Assembly (NCBI GenBank): GCA_947628155.1
Contig: CANQYQ010000003.1
Span: forward strand, 1 to 49,537
Direction: 5' to 3'
Length of the DNA stretch: 49,537 nucleotides
Source: an uncultured Clostridia bacterium
GTDB lineage: Bacteria; Bacillota; Clostridia; UBA1381
The notes beneath the pieces are model-generated. The model saw only the letters and a list, made by a program, of their open reading frames with translations. It was not told the origin of the DNA and searched no databases. Shown here piece after piece: positions 8,455 through 17,826 of the stretch (positions are counted from its first letter, which is position 1; the number at the start of each line of letters is the position of its first letter). The position numbers were made by a program, and so were the translations under genes.

Positions 8455-9168
8455 TTAAATCGTGATTCCGCCGTCAACCGATAAAATCTGCCCCGTGATA
8501 AACGACGCGTCGTCGGACAATAAAAACGCCGCCGCTTTAGCTATATCCTCCGGCGTTCCGATACGCATAAGCGGCGTCTGCGCCGCCAAATCAGCGCGCG
8601 TTTCATTATCAAGCGCCGCGTTCATGTCTGTATCAATAACGCCCGGCGCAATACAATTAACATTTATCCCCGACGGACCAAGCTCCTTCGCCATGGCCCT
8701 TGTGAATCCTATAACCGCTGCCTTTGACGCGCTGTATACCGCTTCGCAGCTCGCGCCCGTGATGCCCCACATAGACGAAATATTAACAATTTTACCGCTT
8801 TGTTTTTTTATCATATCCGGTATTACGGCGCGTGTTACAAGATAAACTCCCTTCATATTTATATTAAAAAGCTTATCGTATTCCGCTTCCGACGTATCCT
8901 GCAAAAGCCTTATGATTGAAGCTCCCGCGTTATTTACAAGCGCGTCAGCGCCGCCGTATTCTTCGACCGTTTTTATCATATTATCAACCTCGTCAGCGTT
9001 TGAGACATCGCATTTTACTGCGATACCGCCGATTTTTTCCGCGAGTGAAACGGCTTCTTTTTCGCTTTTATTATAATTCACAAATACGCGGTATCCCTTT
9101 TCGGCGAGCTCCTTAGCGATTGCCGCGCCAATGCCGCGCGACGCGCCTGTTACGAGAACATTTTTCAT
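8455..9168 (-). CDS. Short-chain dehydrogenase/reductase, FabG-like
   Basis: This 237-residue Rossmann oxidoreductase has the cofactor motif TGASRGIG, the NNAG segment and the catalytic YSASKAA (YxxxK). The C-terminal VDGGITI matches classical FabG-type SDRs. Substrate cannot be read from sequence. A 3-oxoacyl-ACP reductase is the closest familiar type, but the gene is not in a fatty-acid cluster. It overlaps the ppk stop by four bases and is therefore the last gene of the ppx-ppk unit. Confidence 0.88.
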   Translation of the reverse strand: MKNVLVTGASRGIGAAIAKELAEKGYRVFVNYNKSEKEAVSLAEKIGGIAVKCDVSNADEVDNMIKTVEEYGGADALVNNAGASIIRLLQDTSEAEYDKLFNINMKGVYLVTRAVIPDMIKKQSGKIVNISSMWGITGASCEAVYSASKAAVIGFTRAMAKELGPSGINVNCIAPGVIDTDMNAALDNETRADLAAQTPLMRIGTPEDIAKAAAFLLSDDASFITGQILSVDGGITI

Positions 9169-11288
9169 TCGTTTTCACCATCCGGCTTCATTTTCGGTAT
9201 AAATATTTTATTAAAACTGTCCTTTTCCTCGATTTTGCCGCGGTTCATAGCTTCCTTCATAGCAATTTCCTGGCAATCAACAGGCAGCTTTCCACGGCGA
9301 TCGGGTTTTTTATATTCTCCGTTTATCTGAATATGCGCGCGCATATTATCCTCAAGCTGCGTTTTTAATACATTCTTTATTTCTTCCTTTGATCCTTCGT
9401 CCTCGATGGGAAACATTATTTCAACGCGCCTGTTCAAATTGCGCTGCATCCAGTCGGCGCTCGCGCAGTAAATATTTTCACGGCCCTCGCTGTAGAAATA
9501 GTAAATCCGCGTATGCTCAAGATAACGTCCGACAATGGAACGCACGGTTATATTTTCCGAAAGTCCCGGAACTCCCGCGCGCAGCGCGCATATACCGCGC
9601 ACTATCAGATCTATCTTAACACCGGCGGCCGAAGCCTTATATAAAAGTGTAATTATTCCCGGGTCAACAAGCGAATTCATCTTTGCTATGATCCGCGCTT
9701 CCTTGCCGTTTTGAGCATTGTGTATTTCCCGTTCAATTAATTCCTCCGTGCGCTTTCTAAGCCACAGCGGCGCCAAAATAAGCTTGTTCCAGCGCGGCGG
9801 CTCGGAAAATCCCGAAAGCATATTAAAGAACGCGCCGCTGTCCTCGCCTATGGATTTTGAACATGTCAATATTCCCATATCGGTATAAAAATTTGCGGTA
9901 ATATCGTTATAATTTCCCGTTCCCAGGTGAACATAACGGCGTATCCCGTCATCCTCGCGGCGTACGACCTCGGTTATTTTTGAGTGTGTTTTAAGACCCA
10001 AAAGTCCGTAAATTACATGACAACCCGCGTTTTCAAGCTTACGCGCCCATATTATATTATTTTCCTCGTCAAACCTCGCCTTTAACTCGACCAACACCGT
10101 AACCTGCTTGCCGTTTTCCGCGGCCTCGGATAAAGCCGCTATTATCGGTGATGATGAAGATACGCGGTAAAGCGTTTGTTTTATAGCGAGGACCCGCTCA
10201 TCCTTCGCGGATTTTTTTATCCAGTCAACAATTGAGGAAAAGCTGTCATAAGGATGATAAAAAAGTATATCTCCCTTTTTTATTTCCTCGAAAATATCAT
10301 CACAATTTTTTAATCTCGGTACGATCTGCGGCTTGTACGGCTTATATTTTAAATCCTCAAATCCCTTCAAGGAATATATTTTATTTAAAACAGTCAAATC
10401 TATCGGCCCGCTTATTTTATAAATATCCTCCTTTGAAACATCAAGCTCCTTACGGAGGAATTTAAGCAGGTTTTTATCGATATCAGATTTTACCTCAAGC
10501 CTTATTACGCCGCTTCTTTCACGCTCCTTAAGATTTTTTTCTATTTCAAGCAATAGATCATCACTGTCATCCTCATCAATCGGTATATCCGCGTCGCGCA
10601 TTACTCGATACGCGTATGAACAAAGCACGTCATATCCGATAAATAAATCGGATATAAACAATTCTATTACATCCTCAAGCATAATAAAATTACGCTTACC
10701 CTTTTCCGATGGCAATTCCACAATTCTGTCAAAAATAGACGGTACTTGAACCGTGGCGAATGACGGTTCTCCTTTATCCTTTCTTATAAACGCGCATATA
10801 TTAAGCGTTTTATTATGAATAAGCGGAAACGGACGCGACGAGTCCACCGCCATAGGTGTAAGGACCGGGTAAATTTCCTCTTTAAAATAATCATAAAGAT
10901 AAGAGATCTGCTTTTTATCAAGCTCATCCTTTTTTAAAATATAAATCCCATGCTTTTTAAGTCCCGGTACAATTGCGTGCGAATACACATTATATTGCTC
11001 ATCCGTCATTTTATGGGTTTTCTCGGAAATTTTCGCAAGCTGTTCCTCCGGCGTTAATCCCGCGGAATCCTTTATCTTCTTATATTCCGAATCGACCATA
11101 TTTTTTAAGGACGCCACACGCACCATAAAAAATTCATCAAGATTAGAGCACGTTATGGCAAGAAATTTAAGCCGTTCAAAAAACGGATTTTTATTATCAC
11201 GCGCCTCATCGAGACAACGTAAATCAAAATCAAGCCATGACAGCTCACGATTTATAAAATTTTCGCTTTTATTAAAAATTTCCGCCAT
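9165..11288 (-). CDS. ppk1: Polyphosphate kinase 1
   Basis: PPK1 reversibly polymerises the terminal phosphate of ATP into polyphosphate. The 707-residue protein has the N-terminal signature NRELSWLDFDLRCLDEARD and two phospholipase-D-like catalytic parts. The autophosphorylated histidine is H435 in LKTHSKITEVVRR, and the second is H592 in EHTRIYYF. HLGTGNYND is also conserved. GAAGGAGAT precedes ATG 11288, four bases after the ppx stop. Adjacent synthesis and degradation genes suggest joint control of the polyphosphate pool. Confidence 0.95.
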   Translation of the reverse strand: MAEIFNKSENFINRELSWLDFDLRCLDEARDNKNPFFERLKFLAITCSNLDEFFMVRVASLKNMVDSEYKKIKDSAGLTPEEQLAKISEKTHKMTDEQYNVYSHAIVPGLKKHGIYILKKDELDKKQISYLYDYFKEEIYPVLTPMAVDSSRPFPLIHNKTLNICAFIRKDKGEPSFATVQVPSIFDRIVELPSEKGKRNFIMLEDVIELFISDLFIGYDVLCSYAYRVMRDADIPIDEDDSDDLLLEIEKNLKERERSGVIRLEVKSDIDKNLLKFLRKELDVSKEDIYKISGPIDLTVLNKIYSLKGFEDLKYKPYKPQIVPRLKNCDDIFEEIKKGDILFYHPYDSFSSIVDWIKKSAKDERVLAIKQTLYRVSSSSPIIAALSEAAENGKQVTVLVELKARFDEENNIIWARKLENAGCHVIYGLLGLKTHSKITEVVRREDDGIRRYVHLGTGNYNDITANFYTDMGILTCSKSIGEDSGAFFNMLSGFSEPPRWNKLILAPLWLRKRTEELIEREIHNAQNGKEARIIAKMNSLVDPGIITLLYKASAAGVKIDLIVRGICALRAGVPGLSENITVRSIVGRYLEHTRIYYFYSEGRENIYCASADWMQRNLNRRVEIMFPIEDEGSKEEIKNVLKTQLEDNMRAHIQINGEYKKPDRRGKLPVDCQEIAMKEAMNRGKIEEKDSFNKIFIPKMKPDGENE

Positions 11289-11292
11289 TTTA

Positions 11293-12801
11293 CTATCTCC
11301 TTCTTATTATTTTAAGCGACGCGGTAATACCGAAAACATCCTCAAATACTTCATTTTCCTCTTCAAACCGCCGTTTTTCAAATGTCAAATCCCTGCTTGC
11401 CTCAGCTGTTACAAAAAGCTTATTATTTTTTAATGAAGCCTTAACCGAATTTACGTTACCTCTGCGTTCGGTATCAAGCGCCTGAGCAAGCGATAAAACG
11501 GACGCGAGCTTTGACGCCAATAATCTGCGCCTTTTTGTAAGGACCGCAGCGCCCTCGCAGCCTGATACTATTTCCGTAATTATATCCATATCATTTTTCG
11601 ATAAACCTATAAGCGGCGCGGATTTTACTATATCAGCCGAATATTTTTTATAACCATTCAAGCTTATATATTTTCCGGTATCTGAAAAAATCGCCGCTAC
11701 TCTTAAAAGCATAAAATCCCATTTTGAAAGATTATACCGCTTTGACAGCGGTTTAAATATACTTTCCGCAAATTCGGTAATTTTTTCCGTATGCTTCATA
11801 TCAACATTATATTTTTCCGCACAATATACAGCGCTTGAAATTATATCGTTCCTAAAAAGATGCTTAGTATGAAAATATCCGTTTTTTTCAACATATTCAA
11901 CACATATTCCGTCGGTAAGAGTAATTTCGGGAACAACTATCTTTAAATTCCTCTTCGTTATAAATGAACGAAAAATCATGATAGTTGTCAAAATTTGCTC
12001 AACCTCCGAATACGGTATCCCGAATTTATAGGAAATATCCTCAAAGCTCATGTTAACAAGAGTTTTATATATTTCCTCAAAGCTGTCATAATTTAACGAA
12101 TCATCACTTTTGATTTTACACAAACGCCTAATATTCGGAATATAATTCCCGAAAAATACCGCGTATTCGTACTTGTTTTCAAATGAAAAGTATCTTTTTA
12201 ATCTATCTATTTCCAAATCTATGTATTTTGATATAATATCGTAAAACTCGGTATTTTCACGCTTTAACTCGGATAATTCCTCAATCATTCTCAACGATCC
12301 CATTGAAATATTCTGTGAAAACTTAAGCTCACTGTCCCTGTAATATGAAATCTGTACCGAACCCGACGAAACATCTACCAAAACCGCGCTCTTGGCTATT
12401 ATATCATCAAAATAACCCGTTTTAAGCGCGATAGCCTTATTATGAAGGAACCTTTCCTCTTCATTTGACAAAATGGATACCTTTAAGCCGGTTCGTATAT
12501 TGATCTGTTCTATTATATATTCACTGTTTACAGCCTCGCGGATAGCCGTTGTAGCGTAACATGTATAATCATCTATAGAATATTCCTTCATAATATACGT
12601 AAATTTTTCTAAACAAGAACATATTTTATCTACATTTTCATAGCTTATTTTACCTATGGTATAAGTTTCTTTACCTATGGGAAGCTCATATTTTATATCA
12701 TCTATAACCGAAATGATCTTGCTTTTTGACACCTCGGCGATCTGCATCGCTATACGTGTCGCCCCAAGCTCTATAGCGGCAAATATTTTATATTTAGGCA
12801 T
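11293..12801 (-). CDS. ppx: Ppx/GppA-type exopolyphosphatase
   Basis: Ppx/GppA proteins are ASKHA-fold phosphatases that hydrolyse polyphosphate or pppGpp. The start region IFAAIELGATRIAMQIAEV is the phosphate-1 motif. VDVSSGSVQISYY and NISMGSLRM correspond to later nucleotide-binding motifs, and the C-terminal third looks like the family's HD-type domain. The ORF track begins at 12852, but GGAGGTG lies seven bases before ATG 12801, giving 502 residues. Location directly upstream of ppk supports exopolyphosphatase over pppGpp hydrolase, though dual activity is known in the family. Divergence from textbook members is noticeable. Confidence 0.85.
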   Translation of the reverse strand: MPKYKIFAAIELGATRIAMQIAEVSKSKIISVIDDIKYELPIGKETYTIGKISYENVDKICSCLEKFTYIMKEYSIDDYTCYATTAIREAVNSEYIIEQINIRTGLKVSILSNEEERFLHNKAIALKTGYFDDIIAKSAVLVDVSSGSVQISYYRDSELKFSQNISMGSLRMIEELSELKRENTEFYDIISKYIDLEIDRLKRYFSFENKYEYAVFFGNYIPNIRRLCKIKSDDSLNYDSFEEIYKTLVNMSFEDISYKFGIPYSEVEQILTTIMIFRSFITKRNLKIVVPEITLTDGICVEYVEKNGYFHTKHLFRNDIISSAVYCAEKYNVDMKHTEKITEFAESIFKPLSKRYNLSKWDFMLLRVAAIFSDTGKYISLNGYKKYSADIVKSAPLIGLSKNDMDIITEIVSGCEGAAVLTKRRRLLASKLASVLSLAQALDTERRGNVNSVKASLKNNKLFVTAEASRDLTFEKRRFEEENEVFEDVFGITASLKIIRRR

Positions 12802-12823
12802 ACCAACACCTCCTATTTTATTA

Positions 12824-12852
12824 ATTATATAAGAATAATCAACAAATTTCAA
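12824..12852 (-). promoter_or_regulatory. Promoter of the ppx-ppk-SDR operon
   Basis: On the minus strand TTGAAA and TATAAT are separated by 17 bases, ending about 22 bases before the ppx start. It faces away from the dnaA promoter. Confidence 0.7.
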
Positions 12853-12876
12853 TAGTATTTACCGGTATTTTTTTAC

Positions 12877-12885
12877 TTATACACA
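12877..12885 (+). promoter_or_regulatory. DnaA box upstream of dnaA
   Basis: TTATACACA fits the TTATNCACA DnaA-box consensus. It sits between the ppx and dnaA promoters, where DnaA could control its own gene. Confidence 0.65.
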
Positions 12886-12916
12886 TAATTTTATTAAAAT
12901 ATAGTTATAAAACATC

Positions 12917-12945
12917 TTGATTATTCCGCCAAAATTTGATAATAT
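12917..12945 (+). promoter_or_regulatory. dnaA promoter
   Basis: TTGATT and TAATAT are separated by 17 bases, about 60 bases upstream of the ribosome site. The surrounding DNA is very AT-rich. Confidence 0.6.
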
Positions 12946-13006
12946 ATTATATATGTTTTAAATTAAGAAAATATTGGAAAAAATATATATGAAAGGAGGC
13001 TGTATT

Positions 13007-14341
13007 ATGGACGCGGGCATCATATGGGAAAAGGTATTGGAAATATTAAAAAATATGCTTGATTCAAGTGTCGGATACAAGGTTTACATAGAATCGGCCG
13101 TACCTGTTAAATACAATAACGTAAGCTTTACCATATCAGTACCTATAACTATAAGCAAAAATATGATCGAACACCGCTATAAAAATAATATTGAGGCAGC
13201 CCTTAAACGTATAACAGGTCAAAGCCTTAATTTGAACGTTATAGTTTCCGATAAGGATATTTTTTCGGAATCGGACGAGGACATTTCAGATATACAGGAA
13301 AACCCGGAAATAAGCGCGAACTCGGTCAATCCCACATATACGTTTGATAATTTTGTAATGGGTTCGCCGAATGAGTATATAACAGCCGCCGCCATGAATA
13401 TAGCCGAAAAACCGGGTTATGGATTTAATCCGTTTGTAATACACGGAAAAAGCGGTTTAGGTAAAACTCATCTTATGCACGCAATCGGAAATAAAATAAA
13501 GGAAAAATATCCGCATTATAATATATTATACGCAACCGCGGAGACATTTACAAATGAATTTATAGACGCGCTGAAAAACGGAAAAACAATAGAATTTAAA
13601 AAGAAATACCGCTCTGAGGACGTTTTGCTTATAGACGACATTCAATTTATACAGAATAAAGACAGCACACAGGAAGAATTTTTCCATACGTTTAACGCGC
13701 TGTATTCCTTAAACAAACAAATCGTCGTTACATCCGATCGGAGGCCGACAGATTTAAAAAAGCTTGAAGAGCGTTTAAGGACAAGACTTATGCAGGGACT
13801 TACGGACGAGCTTCTTGTTCCCAGCTATGAAACACGCGTCGCGATATTAAAGAAAAAAGCGGAATTTCAAAACGCGTATATATCCGAGGAGGTCCTTTCG
13901 TACATAGCGGAGCAGTTCACCTCAAATATACGCGAGCTTGAAGGCGCTCTTATAAAAATAATATCAATGTCACAGATCAAAATGAAAAAAATCACCTTGG
14001 ATTTTGCGAAGGAAACGCTTAAATCCATAATGCCGGAGGACGGAATCATACGAATAACTCCCGATATAATTATAGAAAAAGTATCTTCATTCTATAATAT
14101 ATCAAAGGAAGATTTGATTGGAAAGGTAAGGACAAAAAACTTTGCTCTTCCAAGGCAGGTCGCGATGTATCTGTGCCATAAGCTGACAAAAAACAACTTC
14201 GTTTCAATAGGACAGCTTTTCAGTAATAAAGACAGAACTACGGTAATGCATAATGTAAGAAAAATAGAAAAGGAAATAGAACTAAATGACGATTTAAAGT
14301 CGGACATAAACTATATTATAAACGACTTGGAATCTATTTGA
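13007..14341 (+). CDS. dnaA: Chromosomal replication initiator DnaA
   Basis: DnaA melts the origin and loads the replicative helicase. Domain III shows the usual NPTYTFDNFVMGSPN lead-in, Walker A GKSGLGKTHLMHAIGN and Walker B VLLIDDIQF. Domain IV ends with the DnaA-box recognition helix around FSNKDRTTVMHNVRKIE. The track start at TTG 12974 is rejected because AAAGGAGG at 12992-12999 serves ATG 13007, giving 444 residues, the normal size. The oriC region and dnaN follow. Codons are strongly A/T-biased compared with the flanking dap and cda blocks. Confidence 0.96.
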   Translation: MDAGIIWEKVLEILKNMLDSSVGYKVYIESAVPVKYNNVSFTISVPITISKNMIEHRYKNNIEAALKRITGQSLNLNVIVSDKDIFSESDEDISDIQENPEISANSVNPTYTFDNFVMGSPNEYITAAAMNIAEKPGYGFNPFVIHGKSGLGKTHLMHAIGNKIKEKYPHYNILYATAETFTNEFIDALKNGKTIEFKKKYRSEDVLLIDDIQFIQNKDSTQEEFFHTFNALYSLNKQIVVTSDRRPTDLKKLEERLRTRLMQGLTDELLVPSYETRVAILKKKAEFQNAYISEEVLSYIAEQFTSNIRELEGALIKIISMSQIKMKKITLDFAKETLKSIMPEDGIIRITPDIIIEKVSSFYNISKEDLIGKVRTKNFALPRQVAMYLCHKLTKNNFVSIGQLFSNKDRTTVMHNVRKIEKEIELNDDLKSDINYIINDLESI

Positions 14342-14618
14342 TTACGTTTATAACAAGGGGCATAAACCATGGATAAACTGTGGATAAATTTTATATAAAA
14401 ATTTACCATAATATGACAGTGGAAAACTATCAAATTTTTAACAGCTTATCCATATACAGCATGGATAAAAAAATCAGGATTTTACAGGCCTTGACCCAAT
14501 TATCCATCAAATCTGCTCTACTACGGCTTCTATTACCTTTATTATTTATAAATATATATACAAACATAAAAAAAAAAGAATGTTGATAAAATAAAAAATT
14601 AAAAAGGGGATATTTAAA
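14342..14618. other. Replication origin (oriC) region between dnaA and dnaN
   Basis: This 277-base gap holds a cluster of DnaA boxes: a perfect TTATCCACA on the minus strand (14379-14387) and near matches TTATCCAT[AGC] at 14368-14376 (-), 14446-14454 (+), 14460-14468 (-) and 14500-14508 (+). The part from about 14540 to 14610 is almost pure A/T and is a good unwinding element. The 68-residue ORF of the track in this gap is made of these boxes and is not a gene. A ribosome site AAAAGGGG for dnaN closes the region. Confidence 0.85.
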
Positions 14619-15755
14619 ATGAAATTAACATGTGAAAAAACACAGCTTCTTGATATCATAAATACAGTTCAGCGATCGATAGCGCCTAAAAGCACTATGC
14701 CTATACTGGAATGTATAAAGCTTGACACATCAGCTGACGGATTCGTTACGGTAACAGGAACAAATCTTGATTTGTATATAGAATATAACGCCGAATTTGA
14801 TATTTCAGAAGGCGGTTCTATTGCGCTTGAATCAAAAATGTTCGGCGAAATTATCCGAAGACTTCCCGATGGAAATCTCACTATATCCGTTAATCCGAGC
14901 AATAATATAACAAAGATACAAAGCGGAGCTTCGGAATTTAACATACAAGGTCTCAGCGCGAATGAATATCCGTCCGTGCCGGTTCTTGATGAGAAATTCA
15001 GATTTACCTTAAGTCAGACGGTTTTAAGAAATCTGATAAAGAAAACTACTCCTTTTATATCCTTGAACGAAGGAAAACGTCCTGTTCTCACAGGCGCTTT
15101 GTTTGAAATAAAAAATAATGTTTTAAATGTTGTGGCGTCGGACGGTCACAGGCTCGCGGCGGTCAAAGAGGAGCTTAATGAAAATGTCGAAGATAATAAA
15201 TTCGTTATTCCTGGAAATACTCTGCGTGAGCTTTTGAAAATTTTAAAGGATGATGACGAGGCGCAGGTTGACATAATTATTTCCGACAGAAATGTCCTTT
15301 TCGACTTTAAAAAATTCCAGGTCTATACAAGACTTCTCGACGGAGATTTCTTAAAATATGACGCGATTTTATCCGCTGTAAACACAATAGAGGCGGAGGT
15401 CGACAAAAATGCCATAACAAGCAGCCTTGAACGCGCTCTTTTGCTTATTAACGATGATATTTCCGCTAAATCCGAAAATAAAGTGCCGGTTCGTTTTTCA
15501 ATAGGCTTCGATAAAATCGATATAAGCTGCGTAACCGGAAAGGGTCAGGTTTCCGACAGTGTCGGCGCGAAAATAGAGGGTGAAAATCTTGTTATAGGTT
15601 TTAACTGTCGTTTTCTGCTTGACGCCTTTGCTGTTTGTGACAGCGATGTTATCAAAATGGAATTTTCCTCGCCGAAAAGCGGATGCTTTATACGTGATAT
15701 AAGCGGTAAAAATTCATACATTTATATGATTTTGCCGGTTCGTTTGTATAATTAA
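14619..15755 (+). CDS. dnaN: DNA polymerase III beta subunit (sliding clamp)
   Basis: The clamp tethers DNA polymerase to the template. The 378-residue protein starts MKLTCEKTQLLDIINTVQRS and ends with the conserved MILPVRLYN. The middle has VVASDGHRLAAVKEE and PVLTGALFEI, standard clamp signatures. The three-domain length is normal. It lies downstream of the origin. The usual recF-gyrB-gyrA neighbours do not follow; an MBL hydrolase starts 10 bases after the stop instead. Confidence 0.96.
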   Translation: MKLTCEKTQLLDIINTVQRSIAPKSTMPILECIKLDTSADGFVTVTGTNLDLYIEYNAEFDISEGGSIALESKMFGEIIRRLPDGNLTISVNPSNNITKIQSGASEFNIQGLSANEYPSVPVLDEKFRFTLSQTVLRNLIKKTTPFISLNEGKRPVLTGALFEIKNNVLNVVASDGHRLAAVKEELNENVEDNKFVIPGNTLRELLKILKDDDEAQVDIIISDRNVLFDFKKFQVYTRLLDGDFLKYDAILSAVNTIEAEVDKNAITSSLERALLLINDDISAKSENKVPVRFSIGFDKIDISCVTGKGQVSDSVGAKIEGENLVIGFNCRFLLDAFAVCDSDVIKMEFSSPKSGCFIRDISGKNSYIYMILPVRLYN

Positions 15756-15765
15756 GGAGAAAAAA

Positions 15766-16380
15766 ATGGAAATAAAAATTCTTAATAATTATTATACGGA
15801 CGAAAATACATATATTGTGTATAATAACAAAGAGGCGATCGTTATTGATCCCGGAATAAGCGATGAAAAAATAATAGAAGCGGCAAATGGGTCAGAGATT
15901 AAATATATTTTTATAACTCATTGTCATTATGACCATATAGAATTTTTGGAGGAGCTGCGCGAAAAGACGGGCGCGGCTCTTGTAAGCGGTGATAAGGGCG
16001 CGGTAAATACCGCGGATCCTAATATTAATTTGTCGCTTCAAGGTCTCGGTCATGAAATTTTCGCGAAAAAAAGTGAAATAATTATGGCGGATAATGAAGT
16101 CGGAAATTTCTGCGGTATTGACTTTAAATGTATTTATACTCCCGGGCATACAAACTGCAGCGTATGTTATCTCGCGGAAAATAATTTATTTGCCGGTGAT
16201 ACGCTTTTTTTACGCAGCGTGGGAAGGACGGATTTACCGACAGGAAACGCAAATGAGATAGTAGATTCAATAAAAAATCGGCTGTATATTCTTGACGATG
16301 ATACTAAGGTTTACAGCGGTCACGGAAATCCGACGACAATAGGCTATGAGAAAAAATACAATTTTTTTGTGAAGGGTTAA
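15766..16380 (+). CDS. Metallo-beta-lactamase-fold hydrolase (YcbL/glyoxalase II-like)
   Basis: This 204-residue protein carries the binuclear metal signature THCHYDHIEFL (HxHxDH), the distal GHTNCSV histidine, the bridging aspartate in FAGDTLF and the last ligand in YSGHGNPTTIGYE. Small proteins of this kind are hydroxyacylglutathione hydrolase-like thioesterases of mostly unproven substrate in anaerobes. AAGGAG precedes the ATG. hemZ starts three bases after its stop, so it belongs to the dnaN-MBL-hemZ-loader run. Confidence 0.9.
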   Translation: MEIKILNNYYTDENTYIVYNNKEAIVIDPGISDEKIIEAANGSEIKYIFITHCHYDHIEFLEELREKTGAALVSGDKGAVNTADPNINLSLQGLGHEIFAKKSEIIMADNEVGNFCGIDFKCIYTPGHTNCSVCYLAENNLFAGDTLFLRSVGRTDLPTGNANEIVDSIKNRLYILDDDTKVYSGHGNPTTIGYEKKYNFFVKG

Positions 16381-16383
16381 AAA

Positions 16384-17826
16384 ATGGTTATTGTTCAGAA
16401 CGGTCTTGACAGTGAGCGCGGACTGAAAACATTTATTAATATGTTTTTTAAAACGGATGATGATTTATCCGTTTTTTCGGATTTTAATTATTCGAATAAA
16501 ATAATAAATGTTTATACGGTTCTTTATTATGAAAATAAAAAATATACCGATGATTATTATCTCAATTTTGATTCGGAGGGAAGATCCGAAAATTTAATTA
16601 ATAAGGTTTTCAGAGCCGCGTGCGCAAATTCATTTGTTCATGCGGCAATGAAAATACACAAAATTAATCTACCGTGGGGTTCGATGTGCGGAATACGTCC
16701 GGCGAAAAATGCTCGGGAGATGGCGGAGGATGGGTCAAACGATGATGAAATCGAATATATTTTTGAAAAAATTTATGAGGTAAGTCCGGAAAAAACGCGT
16801 CTCGCGATGACTGTCGCGAAAAATGAACAAAAAATTTTAAACGAAATAGGGAAAAATTCCGTTTCGATTTATATAGGAATACCGTTTTGCCCGACCCGTT
16901 GTCTTTATTGTTCATTCGTTTCAACCGATATGAGAGTCAGCGGAAAATACATGAACGCTTTTTGTGATAAGCTTGTTTTGGAGATAAAAAAGACAGCGGA
17001 GGTTATAAAAAGGCTCGGTGCGTTTGCGGAAAGCGTTTATATCGGAGGGGGAACTCCCACGTCTCTCGATAATGAAAATCTTGAAAAAATTTTATCCGCC
17101 GTAAATGAATATTTCGATTTAAAAAAAATAAAGGAATTTACGCTTGAGGCCGGCCGCGCTGACACAATTACGGATGAAAAGCTTGCAGCGGCAAAAAAAT
17201 ACGGAGTTACGCGTATAAGTGTAAATCCTCAGACTATGAATGATAAAACGCTTAAAAGGGTAGGGAGAAAACATACGGCACAGGATGTAAAGGATATTTT
17301 TTTAAAAGCGCGTGAAATAGGCTTTGACAATATAAATATGGATTTAATAGCCGGACTTCCCGATGAGAGCTTTGAGGATTTTAAATATAGTGTTGACGAG
17401 GTTTTAAAGCTTGATCCTGATGATATAACCATTCATACTATGTGTGTAAAGCATGGCGCGCGTTTAAAAAACGCCGAACTGGAGTTTACTGAGAGCAAAA
17501 CGATGAATAGAATGCTCGAATACGCTCAGGAAAAAATGAAAAATACGGGCCGGATCCCGTATTATATGTACAGACAAAAAAATATGGTCGGAAATTTGGA
17601 AAATGTGGGTTATGCATATCCTGATAAAATGTGCTCATATAATATAAGCATTATGGAAGAAACACAAACTATAATCGCGCTTGGCGGCGGAGGAAGTACA
17701 AAAATTGTAACGGATGATGATATAATAAGAATTTATAACTATAAAGACCCGAAGGAATATATTGAAAAATTTGAAAATATTTTAGAAAAAAAGGATGAAA
17801 TACTTAAGCTGAAGGGGGTTATATGA
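16384..17826 (+). CDS. hemZ: HemZ-like oxygen-independent coproporphyrinogen III dehydrogenase
   Basis: This 480-residue radical SAM enzyme has the cluster motif FCPTRCLYC (CxxxCxxC) preceded by SIYIGIP. It also has the HemN-family segments VYIGGGTPTS, FTLEAGRADT, ISVNPQTMND and NMDLIAGLPDE. The long N-terminal extension before the radical SAM core is characteristic of the HemZ subgroup in Bacillota. HemZ members are annotated in heme synthesis, but in many Clostridia without a heme pathway the real substrate is unclear. Its stop overlaps the next start. Confidence 0.88.
   Translation: MVIVQNGLDSERGLKTFINMFFKTDDDLSVFSDFNYSNKIINVYTVLYYENKKYTDDYYLNFDSEGRSENLINKVFRAACANSFVHAAMKIHKINLPWGSMCGIRPAKNAREMAEDGSNDDEIEYIFEKIYEVSPEKTRLAMTVAKNEQKILNEIGKNSVSIYIGIPFCPTRCLYCSFVSTDMRVSGKYMNAFCDKLVLEIKKTAEVIKRLGAFAESVYIGGGTPTSLDNENLEKILSAVNEYFDLKKIKEFTLEAGRADTITDEKLAAAKKYGVTRISVNPQTMNDKTLKRVGRKHTAQDVKDIFLKAREIGFDNINMDLIAGLPDESFEDFKYSVDEVLKLDPDDITIHTMCVKHGARLKNAELEFTESKTMNRMLEYAQEKMKNTGRIPYYMYRQKNMVGNLENVGYAYPDKMCSYNISIMEETQTIIALGGGGSTKIVTDDDIIRIYNYKDPKEYIEKFENILEKKDEILKLKGVI

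Noticed and set aside
14380-14586. 68-residue ORF between dnaA and dnaN
   Set aside because: It lies across DnaA boxes and the A/T unwinding tract and lacks a ribosome site.
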